Below the pieces are notes generated by a model. That model worked only from the letters and a program-made list of their open reading frames with translations. It was not told the origin of the DNA and did no database searches. This document shows positions 1 to 6,912 of a DNA stretch of 26,679 bases, piece after piece. The DNA is taken from contig CALIGP010000144.1 in NCBI GenBank assembly GCA_938021455.1, forward strand, positions 1-26,679. Direction: 5' to 3'. The stretch is from an uncultured Lewinella sp. (lineage in GTDB: Bacteria > Bacteroidota > Bacteroidia > Chitinophagales > Saprospiraceae). How positions within the stretch are numbered: the first letter of the stretch is position 1; each line of letters starts with the position of its first letter. A program made the position numbers and the translations under genes.

Positions 1-23
1 CTACGGTATACACACATCTTTAC
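1..23. repeat. Left terminal inverted repeat of the IS4 element
   Basis: The first 23 bases match the reverse complement of 1548-1569 with a single one-base insertion after GGTATAC. It lies 19 bp beyond the transposase stop codon. The outer boundary cannot be confirmed because the window starts here. Confidence 0.8.
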
Positions 24-1528
24 GTGTCGTCATACTTTTTGAAAATTTGGAAATTCTGATGCATCTCATAAAATCGCGTCAAGCCTCGCTGCATTCTCAT
101 TGGCCCGGGCGGACGCTGAGACTTGTAACCGTCCCACTCTCCCAGACGGGCGATAACCCAGGCCGCGTAGGCTAAACTGGTTATAGGATGTGGGTTGGTA
201 ACTGCCTCAGTATGCCCAGATAGTTCTTTGTTAGCAATAACCAGTGTTCGTTGTTGCTCTTCGTCAAACATCTCTTCGATAGGAATAAATTCTTCCCCTT
301 GACGTGCGTTTGTTAAGCGGATAGCGTCGGCAGCAATTTTCAGTGACATTACCAGTAGTTTTTTAAGGGTCTGCGGATATTTAGATTGAGCAGTATCTAC
401 GCGTAATCCCTGCCCTTTTATGATGCGGAAGAGTTGTTCGACGTGCCATCGGCAGCGATAAGTATCTACTGCTGCCAATAGATTTTGTTCATCCGTTTCC
501 AGCCACGTAGTAAGCAAACGCCACACTATAGGCTTTTCGCCCTGAGGAACATTATGACTTCGCTCGCGTACCTCGATAAGCTGAAGCGGCTGACTAATTA
601 AACCATTTTCTTTGGAGTACTTATCAGGAGTATCAAGCAGTACTTGAACGCTTCGTACTTCTAACTCGGCCTGGCGTTGGCTGCGCTTAACCCTCTTTTT
701 GTTTCGCTTAGCAATGTGGTTTAAGGGGGGGACTTCGAGCATCCTGACGCATCGTACAGGTTGAGCGCTTAACAGCTCATCGAAATTACCATGCACCTTG
801 GTTTTTGTGTTGACACCCTTACGGTTACGGCTAATACGTACAATCAAATCCCGACCCGTTCGATCGATAATCTGCTGGATATTCTGATAGATATCCGCCC
901 CCTGATCCATTACAAAAGTTACCCGCCTGGCAGAAGTCAATTGTTGGGCCGCATTGAAGGCTACCTGGGACCATACAGACGACTCTTTGTGAGCAAAAGG
1001 AAGCTGGGTACGCTCCCTCTTAAGGCGGTTGCGTTGTTTTGTTGTTCCCTTAACCGGTGGGCGGCCAAAGATGGCGAGATCAACAACTCCCAGGCAATCT
1101 TGGCTTTTACGATCTAGCACCAGTGCTGGCATAACCTGCACTGCTGGAACTTTATCGGTAGAAACTCCCGTCTGTCTAATCCAATCCAAACGGCCGTGGT
1201 TACCTAAGCCTACGCTTACTGTGCATCCGTCTAAGTCGACGAGTAAGTCTTTGTCTCGTACCGAAGCATCTTCGATGCGTGTGGCCACGTAAGTTAACTC
1301 ACTGAGCGTGACCCGATCATTATTAAAAAAGCGGGTCGCCTTGGCACGCTTAGCCCGTTGAGTACTAAGCTTAGAACAGCGTATATGGCCTGCAATAGTC
1401 AGTAAGGTGAGTACTTCTTGATAGGCTAAAGATCGACGGGCATCACCAAAGTCGTTACGGTAGCGTTGGTTAGATGCTAGCGTAGGATTGAAACTACCAC
1501 GGTGAACTGGAAAATATGTGCGACACAT
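20..1528 (-). CDS. IS4-family (YREK) DDE transposase
   Basis: A full-length 502-residue transposase that would cut and paste the surrounding element using an RNase H-fold DDE active site. The IS4 signature Y-(2)-R-(3)-E-(6)-K is exact: Y357, R360, E364 and K371 in YRCRWHVEQLFRIIK. The other two acidic residues are probably D100 in the DLDGCT segment and D208 in VMDQGADIYQ. A basic, helical N-terminal part (residues 20-70) fits the DNA-binding region of Tn5-like transposases. The frame has no stop or frameshift and both element ends are present, so it may be active. The ATG at 1528 lies about 40 bp inside the right inverted repeat, the usual place. The subgroup within IS4 was not determined. 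Confidence 0.92.
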   Translation of the reverse strand: MCRTYFPVHRGSFNPTLASNQRYRNDFGDARRSLAYQEVLTLLTIAGHIRCSKLSTQRAKRAKATRFFNNDRVTLSELTYVATRIEDASVRDKDLLVDLDGCTVSVGLGNHGRLDWIRQTGVSTDKVPAVQVMPALVLDRKSQDCLGVVDLAIFGRPPVKGTTKQRNRLKRERTQLPFAHKESSVWSQVAFNAAQQLTSARRVTFVMDQGADIYQNIQQIIDRTGRDLIVRISRNRKGVNTKTKVHGNFDELLSAQPVRCVRMLEVPPLNHIAKRNKKRVKRSQRQAELEVRSVQVLLDTPDKYSKENGLISQPLQLIEVRERSHNVPQGEKPIVWRLLTTWLETDEQNLLAAVDTYRCRWHVEQLFRIIKGQGLRVDTAQSKYPQTLKKLLVMSLKIAADAIRLTNARQGEEFIPIEEMFDEEQQRTLVIANKELSGHTEAVTNPHPITSLAYAAWVIARLGEWDGYKSQRPPGPMRMQRGLTRFYEMHQNFQIFKKYDDT

Positions 1529-1547
1529 CGGAGGTGAATTTTAGGAT

Positions 1548-1569
1548 GTAAAGATGTGGTATACCGTAG
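1548..1569. repeat. Right terminal inverted repeat of the IS4 element
   Basis: A 22-base end that reads GTATACCGTAG at its outer edge and pairs with the left end of the element. It marks the probable right junction with host DNA at 1569/1570. Confidence 0.82.
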
Positions 1570-1861
1570 CGCATAGCGTCTCCACCAGAGATAGCTCGCC
1601 AGCGCTTCGTAACACAGCACCGGTTTTAACCGGCGGTATGTTTGACGAGACCGTTCCACGGGCAAAGTCGCTGCGCTCCCTTGCCCGGTCGGACCTGGAG
1701 GTCCTCCGCCCAGCGCTGATTTGGGAAGAGGACCTCCAGGTCCGAAAAGCCAGCCGCTTGCGGCGTGCAGAAGAAAATAAAAGATCTAAAGCTGATTCGT
1801 TTGTCCATTTTGTGGAATATCACAGACCTGCTCGTCCTTAAGACAAATCAATACATGTCCT
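1570..1861. other. Hairpin-rich non-coding stretch between the IS and a small secreted-protein gene
   Basis: About 290 bp without a convincing gene. It contains several nested inverted repeats: CCGGTT/AACCGG at 1620-1633, CGGGCAA/TTGCCCG around 1658-1687, an 18-bp perfect stem at 1689-1745, and a small GCCGC/GCGGC stem shortly after it. Short reading frames cross it on both strands, but their protein sequences look like translated palindromes. It resembles a composite interspersed repeat (REP/BIME-like) or a structured RNA more than coding DNA. No TAnnTTTG promoter element was seen before the gene at 1862. Confidence 0.55.
1689..1745. repeat. Perfect 18-bp inverted repeat with 21-nt loop
   Basis: The arms at 1689-1706 and 1728-1745 are exact reverse complements, with a loop at 1707-1727. 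Each arm contains a smaller palindrome, GGACCTGGAGGTCC, so each arm could also fold on itself. There is no T-tract on either side, so this is not a standard intrinsic terminator. It is more likely an interspersed palindromic element. It was not recognised as a named family. Confidence 0.75.
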
Positions 1862-2209
1862 ATGCGATACTTTTTTTTCCTTTTACTCCTAGCTATTAGC
1901 TTACAGGTCCAGGCCCAACTCGATGATTCTTTACCGCCTTACTTCAAGGGGGAATGGATGTTTGAGCAGATTTCAGAACAGTTCACGGACCTTAGTCCCA
2001 GGCAAATGAGCAGCATAAAGGCTTCCGTATATCAAGTGGTGAGAAAGGGGTCTGCTCAGCCTAATCCAAAGCAAAAGATTAAAATTCGTCGTCAAATACG
2101 AGAGGCGATTCTTGAGAACCTGAATCCCCAGCAAGTAAAGCAGCTAAAGATTCTACGCGGAAAAGACAAACAGGGTGCCCTCATCAGCCTGACAGAGAAA
2201 GCAACCTAG
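1862..2209 (+). CDS. Small secreted protein of unknown function
   Basis: A 115-residue protein. Residues 1-19 (MRYFFFLLLLAISLQVQAQ) form a clear signal peptide with an AQ cleavage site, so the product is probably periplasmic or exported. The mature part is charged and predicted helical. It has two similar short segments, LSPRQMSSIK near residue 44 and LNPQQVKQLK near residue 87, each of the kind 'Leu-x-Pro-x-Gln' that often starts a helix in small periplasmic Spy/CpxP-like proteins. That resemblance is only in general style and no function is claimed. The gene is flanked by the repeat-rich region upstream and two hairpins downstream, so it is probably monocistronic. Confidence 0.7.
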   Translation: MRYFFFLLLLAISLQVQAQLDDSLPPYFKGEWMFEQISEQFTDLSPRQMSSIKASVYQVVRKGSAQPNPKQKIKIRRQIREAILENLNPQQVKQLKILRGKDKQGALISLTEKAT

Positions 2210-2211
2210 TC

Positions 2212-2244
2212 CGGTTTTTTACGCCTCCTTACCGTAAAAAACCG
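2212..2244 (+). terminator. First hairpin behind the small secreted-protein gene
   Basis: The 12-nt arms CGGTTTTTTACG (2212-2223) and CGTAAAAAACCG (2233-2244) are perfect complements around a 9-nt loop, starting only 3 nt after the stop codon. The A/T run lies inside the stem, so it reads similarly on both strands and could act bidirectionally. Confidence 0.65.
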
Positions 2245-2247
2245 ATT

Positions 2248-2283
2248 AACTGAAGGAGTCTCCACTCCTTCGGTTATTTTTTT
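2248..2283 (+). terminator. Intrinsic terminator
   Basis: An 11-nt stem (2248-2258 with 2265-2275, one G-T type mismatch) with a 6-nt loop is followed by seven T residues at 2277-2283. This is a standard Rho-independent terminator for the rightward small gene. It immediately follows another hairpin, making a tandem pair. Confidence 0.8.
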
Positions 2284-2415
2284 GCTAAAAAACCTGGACT
2301 CATAGAGAAATGCTGTAGAAATATTTCGTGGTCCGTTGGCAGGAGTTGGCAGGAAAGCCTCAACCTTTCCCCAACAAAACCGTTCGTAAAAGGCACCCGC
2401 AAAACATTATTCAAC

Positions 2416-4443
2416 ATGGCCTTCGACCTCCAGTCTCCCTTCTCCCCTACCGGCGATCAGCCCAAGGCGATTACTTCGTTAGTGGACGGAATTGAAAGAG
2501 GCGAACGAGGGCAAGTGCTACTGGGGGTTACGGGCTCCGGTAAAACCTTCACGATGGCCAACACCATCGCCCAACTCAACCGGCCAACGCTCATCCTGAC
2601 GCACAACAAAACGCTGACGGCCCAGCTCTACGGAGAGTTCAAGGAATTCTTCCCGGACAACGCCGTGGAGTACTTTGTGAGCTACTACGACTACTATCAG
2701 CCGGAAGCATACATCTCGACCTCCGACACCTTCATCGAGAAGGACCTGGCCATCAACGAAGAGGTGGACAAACTCCGCCTCCGCGCCACCAGCAACCTGC
2801 TGAGTGGCCGGCGCGACATCATCATCGTCGCCTCCGTTTCCGTCATCTACGGTATGGGTAATCCGGAGGACTATAAATCTGGCATTATCCGCTTGGAGCC
2901 GGGTCAAGCAAAGAGCCGGAATGGCCTACTCTATGATTTGGTTGATGGCCTCTACAGTCGCACCGAGACTGATTTCAAACGCGCCACCTTCCGAGTGCGC
3001 GGCGACACGGTGGACGTCAACCTGCCCTACGTCGACTTTGGCTATCGGATTATTTTCTTCGGCGATGAGATTGAATCCATCGAAAAGATAGAGATCGAGT
3101 CCGGTAAGCGCATCGAGACGATGCGCAATGCCGCCATCTTCCCGGCCAACCTCTACGTCGCCCCGAAGGAACGCCTCAATGGCATCATCGCTCAGATCGA
3201 AGACGAGCTCTACGAACAGGAACGCTACTTCGAACGGGAAGGTCGCTTGCTGGAAGCTAAGCGCATCCACGAACGCACCGCCTTCGATCTCGAGATGATG
3301 AAAGAACTAGGCTACTGTAATGGCGTCGAGAATTACTCTCGCTTCTTCGACCGGCGGAGACCGGGTACCCGGCCCTTCTGCCTACTGGATTATTTCCCGG
3401 ACGACTTTCTGCTGATCGTAGACGAGAGCCACGTTACCCTCCCGCAAGTACGCGGGATGTTCGGCGGAGACCGCGCCCGTAAACTGAGCCTCGTCAACTT
3501 CGGCTTCCGCCTGCCCTCGGCAATGGATAACCGTCCGCTGAACTTCACAGAGTTTGAGAGCCTCGTTAATCAGGTAGTCTATGTTTCTGCAACACCCGGC
3601 GACTACGAATTAGAGCAAACCGGCGGTGAGATCGTCGAGCAGTTGATTCGCCCAACGGGGCTAGTAGACCCCCCCATTGAGGTCCGCAAAAGCATTAACC
3701 AGATCGATGATCTGCTGGAAGAGATTGATAACCGAGTAAAGGCTAATGAACGCGTTCTGGTGACGACCCTCACCAAACGGATGAGCGAGGAGTTGACCAA
3801 GTACCTCGAAAGCCTGAGCGTGAAGGTCCGCTACATCCACAGTGAGGTAGACACGATGGAGCGGGTCGAAATTCTGCGCGACCTTCGCCTCGGAGAGTTC
3901 GACGTACTGGTGGGCGTCAACCTGTTACGGGAAGGTTTGGACCTTCCGGAAGTATCCCTCGTCGCCATCATCGACGCTGATAAGGAAGGCTTCCTTCGTA
4001 ACGAACGATCGCTGACGCAGACAGCTGGTCGCGCCGCCCGTAACGTCAACGGCAAGGTCATCTTCTACGCCGATAAGATCACCGACTCGATGCGGAGAAC
4101 CATCGACGAAACGAACCGTCGCCGTACCGTGCAACTGGCTTACAACGAGGAGCACGGTATTACGCCCAAGGGCATGGCCAAAACCCGGGAAGAAATTCTG
4201 GAGCGGAGCACCATCCTGGACATCCGGGGCAAAAAGCAGGCGAAGGCCTACGTTGAGCGGGTCGAGATCAGCAGCGCTGCCGACCCGATCCTGAACTCCA
4301 TGAGCCGCGAGCAAATCGAAGACGCCATGCACGAAGCCGAGCGCAAGATGAAAAAAGCGGCCAAAGAGCTGGACTTCATGTCGGCGGCCTCTTATCGGGA
4401 TGAGGTGTTTGCGCTGAAGGCGCGGTTGAAGGGGGGGCGGTAG
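2416..4443 (+). CDS. uvrB: UvrABC excinuclease subunit B
   Basis: The 675-residue DNA damage-verifying helicase-like subunit of nucleotide excision repair. It is loaded by UvrA, melts and checks the lesion with its beta-hairpin, then recruits UvrC. The Walker A motif GVTGSGKT is at residues 37-44. The beta-hairpin region YYDYYQPEAYI and the Walker B motif in the form VDESHVTLPQ follow. The C-terminal helicase half contains NLLREGLDLPEVSLV and the TAGRAARN motif VI. A UVR coiled-coil domain for the UvrC contact is at about 635-675. The length is normal for the family. The ATG at 2416 gives the usual N-terminus FDLQSPFSPTGDQPKAI. It is convergent with the rhamnosidase gene, has no operon partner here, and is a housekeeping gene bordering the carbohydrate locus. 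Confidence 0.98.
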   Translation: MAFDLQSPFSPTGDQPKAITSLVDGIERGERGQVLLGVTGSGKTFTMANTIAQLNRPTLILTHNKTLTAQLYGEFKEFFPDNAVEYFVSYYDYYQPEAYISTSDTFIEKDLAINEEVDKLRLRATSNLLSGRRDIIIVASVSVIYGMGNPEDYKSGIIRLEPGQAKSRNGLLYDLVDGLYSRTETDFKRATFRVRGDTVDVNLPYVDFGYRIIFFGDEIESIEKIEIESGKRIETMRNAAIFPANLYVAPKERLNGIIAQIEDELYEQERYFEREGRLLEAKRIHERTAFDLEMMKELGYCNGVENYSRFFDRRRPGTRPFCLLDYFPDDFLLIVDESHVTLPQVRGMFGGDRARKLSLVNFGFRLPSAMDNRPLNFTEFESLVNQVVYVSATPGDYELEQTGGEIVEQLIRPTGLVDPPIEVRKSINQIDDLLEEIDNRVKANERVLVTTLTKRMSEELTKYLESLSVKVRYIHSEVDTMERVEILRDLRLGEFDVLVGVNLLREGLDLPEVSLVAIIDADKEGFLRNERSLTQTAGRAARNVNGKVIFYADKITDSMRRTIDETNRRRTVQLAYNEEHGITPKGMAKTREEILERSTILDIRGKKQAKAYVERVEISSAADPILNSMSREQIEDAMHEAERKMKKAAKELDFMSAASYRDEVFALKARLKGGR

Positions 4444-4531
4444 TAGTGAAGGCGGTAGATTGCGAAAGGTACTTTGTGGTGGGTAACGGAACTAGCTACT
4501 ATCTATGGCGATGTTGATCGTCTTACAGCTA

Positions 4532-6733
4532 CTACTCCAATATCACCTTCATGCCCGTTGGCGCGGTATAGCTTACCTCCTGTTTGTTCCCTCGTTTTTC
4601 AACACGTACTTGTAGGAGCCCAAGCGGAGTGTCTACCGTTGCCGAGACCTGATTTAACGGCCCAAGCTGTGGCCGGATGCGAACGGTTTTGTAACCAGCT
4701 TCCAATGGCTCAATGCCCGCAACATATTGTGATAAGAGTGTAAGCCCACCACCGCTCCAGGCATGGTTGTAGGTGCCGCCTCCCCATTTGGCGGAGCCGA
4801 TGTCCCAGCCTTCCCAGAGAGTCGTCAGTTCGCTATTCACCATCGGCCCAAAGCGTTTCTTCATGCGGCTTAGGGCGTCTTCGGGATACGCCATGATAAA
4901 GAGTGCTTCCTCCACATATTTTTCGAAGTAGGGGCTAGCGTAGGCTTGCGTTTTGAAGACTTCCCGCAAAGCGGGATAGTAGTCAGTTGGGGCTAGACCG
5001 GCCACTACGGCCAGGGCTTGCCCCCGGTCATCGGTTTCGCCCATATTGGCGATGCTTCTGTAGCCTTTTTCCGTCCAGAACTTTTGGTTGTAAGCGGGCT
5101 TGAAGCGGTCCATTTTGGCGATAGCCCAGGCTAAGTCAGTTCTATTACCGGTTAACTCCGCCATGTTGGCGAAGCCCTTCAGGGCGAGGTAATACCAGCC
5201 ATTGAAGATCAGGGGCATATCCTTTTCTTCGCCCCAGTCGCCCCAGGTCCAGCCGCCCTTTCGGGGAATAACGAGGCCGTCAGCATCCGTTTTCCAGAGG
5301 TGGAGGTAGCGCTTTATGGCGGGGTAGACTCGTTCGACAAGGGCCTTATCTCCGGTGTGCTGGTAGTAATTCCAGATGCCAAAATAGCCGACACTAGCCA
5401 ACATTTGAGTGGGCAACTCACCGTTCCAATTGCCCGCAGGAACGGGGCTGTAAATGGTGCTGTCCGGCCGCTGCCATTCCATCAGTTCGAGGATGGCCTT
5501 TTGGGTCAGAGCGTCGCTGGCGCGGTCGAGGGCATAGAAAGTCTCGCCACTTTCCAGCACCACATCGCCCCACCACTGGGCGCGCTCACGGTCGGGGCAG
5601 TCCATGTAGCTGTCGCGCATCGTGACGTAGAGGGTCCGGCGGGCTTTGTCCCAGAGGCGATTATAAAACGGATCGTCACAATGGAAGCCCCCCGTAAATT
5701 CGGTTGCGAAACCAGTTTCCCGGTAACGAAGATCATGAACAGTAATACCTTTAGGGATGGTGTAGATCACCTCATGGCCGTTGAACCAGCCGGGGCTTTC
5801 AAAGGTCTGTGTCATCGCTGGCCGGGGGAAATAGGCAGTACGGACATTTGGGGGCCCGCCGCCTCGGTAATTATCCGTTCGGATGTCAATGTATTTGGGT
5901 ATTCCATCAGCTCTACTGGGCGCAGACGCAGGTGCATAGATGGTTAAATGAGCGGTGACCTGCGCGTTATACGGGAGCTTGAGGGCGATGGGTTCCCCGT
6001 CGCTAACGAAGGGGAGTTCAGGCGCATCCACATACTCCTTAAGGCCAAAGTCTTTCCACTGTGGCACGGGTCTAGGCCGGGCCTCCATGGCTCGCTGGAA
6101 GGTAGTTGCCGGACCAAAGTCCCCGGCAAAGCCGTAAAGCGTCTGGTCGGTTTTATAAAGTGGGCTGGCCTGCCGGGCATCAAAGGCAATGTTAGACTCC
6201 GGTAAGCGGTAATTCGGGTATGGTTCCGTTGTTTCCCCGAAGGCGTCGTGGATCGCAGCCTGCCAGCTGTCATCGGTGGCCAGTCCTAGCGTTGGGATAT
6301 CCATCTGTAGTCCTGCCTGGCCACTGTTCTTATGCGCAAAGCCTTCTTTGCCAAAATACCAGACCAGAACGTCGATGCGGTTTCTACCTTTTTTCAGCAG
6401 AGGCCCTAAGTCGATCTCGTCCACGTAGTAGCCATTGGAAACTGGACCCCACTTCAGGCCTCCTTCGCGAACAAGGAGGGAGTCATTAACCCATAGCCAG
6501 TATTTGGTATCGGCCGCCAGGGTGGCCAGAACAGAGTTCGGCACCTTACGAAGGTCGAAGTCTTTACGGAATACCATCCAGCTATTGGCCTGAGAACTAT
6601 CCTGAAAGATGGCCGGGGCAATCCATTCAACTTCCGTTACGCTCGTCTGCTTAGTAGGTGCTTGAGCACTCGTGCAGGCAAAAAGCAGACATAGGATTAG
6701 GCCCGCAAAGATTCGGATGAAGTAAGAGAACAT
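4532..6733 (-). CDS. GH78-type alpha-L-rhamnosidase lipoprotein
   Basis: A 733-residue glycoside hydrolase that would remove alpha-linked L-rhamnose from the non-reducing ends of oligosaccharides by inversion. Residues 1-20 form a lipoprotein signal ending in the lipobox LFAC, with C20 the likely acylated residue, so it is probably anchored to the outer membrane. Beta-sandwich regions occupy about residues 35-340. The (alpha/alpha)6 barrel from about 345 carries the family motif DCPDRERAQWWGD (378-390) and the TTLWEGW segment with E641, the usual general-base region. A C-terminal beta domain includes VRIRPQLGPL at about 684-693. It follows the tandem-module protein in the same direction but is separated by 179 bp containing a terminator-like hairpin, so it may have its own promoter. 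Family assignment is confident; exact linkage specificity is not. Confidence 0.9.
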   Translation of the reverse strand: MFSYFIRIFAGLILCLLFACTSAQAPTKQTSVTEVEWIAPAIFQDSSQANSWMVFRKDFDLRKVPNSVLATLAADTKYWLWVNDSLLVREGGLKWGPVSNGYYVDEIDLGPLLKKGRNRIDVLVWYFGKEGFAHKNSGQAGLQMDIPTLGLATDDSWQAAIHDAFGETTEPYPNYRLPESNIAFDARQASPLYKTDQTLYGFAGDFGPATTFQRAMEARPRPVPQWKDFGLKEYVDAPELPFVSDGEPIALKLPYNAQVTAHLTIYAPASAPSRADGIPKYIDIRTDNYRGGGPPNVRTAYFPRPAMTQTFESPGWFNGHEVIYTIPKGITVHDLRYRETGFATEFTGGFHCDDPFYNRLWDKARRTLYVTMRDSYMDCPDRERAQWWGDVVLESGETFYALDRASDALTQKAILELMEWQRPDSTIYSPVPAGNWNGELPTQMLASVGYFGIWNYYQHTGDKALVERVYPAIKRYLHLWKTDADGLVIPRKGGWTWGDWGEEKDMPLIFNGWYYLALKGFANMAELTGNRTDLAWAIAKMDRFKPAYNQKFWTEKGYRSIANMGETDDRGQALAVVAGLAPTDYYPALREVFKTQAYASPYFEKYVEEALFIMAYPEDALSRMKKRFGPMVNSELTTLWEGWDIGSAKWGGGTYNHAWSGGGLTLLSQYVAGIEPLEAGYKTVRIRPQLGPLNQVSATVDTPLGLLQVRVEKRGNKQEVSYTAPTGMKVILE

Positions 6734-6849
6734 ACTTAAGTATTTAGACTCAAATTAAGGCTTGAGGCCCATCACTGCTTTTTAAAGATTATTCATTGCA
6801 CCCGCGCACCGCCGCCCACTTTAATCAACTTAAGGTACCCAGAACAAAA

Positions 6850-6881
6850 CCGACCGGCCCGTATTTAAACGGGCCAGTCGG
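6850..6881 (-). terminator. Terminator between the tandem-module gene and the rhamnosidase gene
   Basis: Arms at 6850-6862 and 6869-6881 pair over 13 bp with one mismatch around a 6-nt loop. Reading leftward, the stem is followed by a T-rich stretch (GGTTTTGTTC), as expected for an intrinsic terminator of the gene ending at 6913. It would separate, or reduce, transcription into the rhamnosidase gene. Confidence 0.7.
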
Positions 6882-6912
6882 CGTCATGTCACTCATAATA
6901 GTGTATGCATCT

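Larger units (their letters stand above)
1..1569 (-). mobile_element. IS4-family insertion sequence, probably complete
   Basis: An insertion sequence of about 1.57 kb carrying one transposase gene. The left end begins CTACGGTATAC followed by ACACATCTTTAC. The right end at 1548-1569 is its reverse complement except for one inserted base, so the terminal inverted repeats are about 22-23 bp. The transposase reads leftward and fills almost the whole element. The left end coincides with the first base of the window, so an outer base or two and the left target-site duplication cannot be seen. IS4-family elements are typically 1.4-1.6 kb with short imperfect repeats, which fits. The element has no passenger gene. 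Confidence 0.85.

Noticed and set aside
2335..2354. Tandem GTTGGCAGGA repeat upstream of uvrB
   Set aside because: Only two short copies, with no symmetry or known SOS-box similarity; probably chance or slippage.
5300..5947. A 215-codon plus-strand frame opposite the rhamnosidase gene
   Set aside because: It is antisense to conserved GH78 motifs and has no recognisable protein features.
6734..6800. Possible rhamnosidase promoter TTAATTTG on the minus strand
   Set aside because: It lacks the A at the second position of TAnnTTTG and has no TTTG box at the right spacing, so it is not called as a feature.
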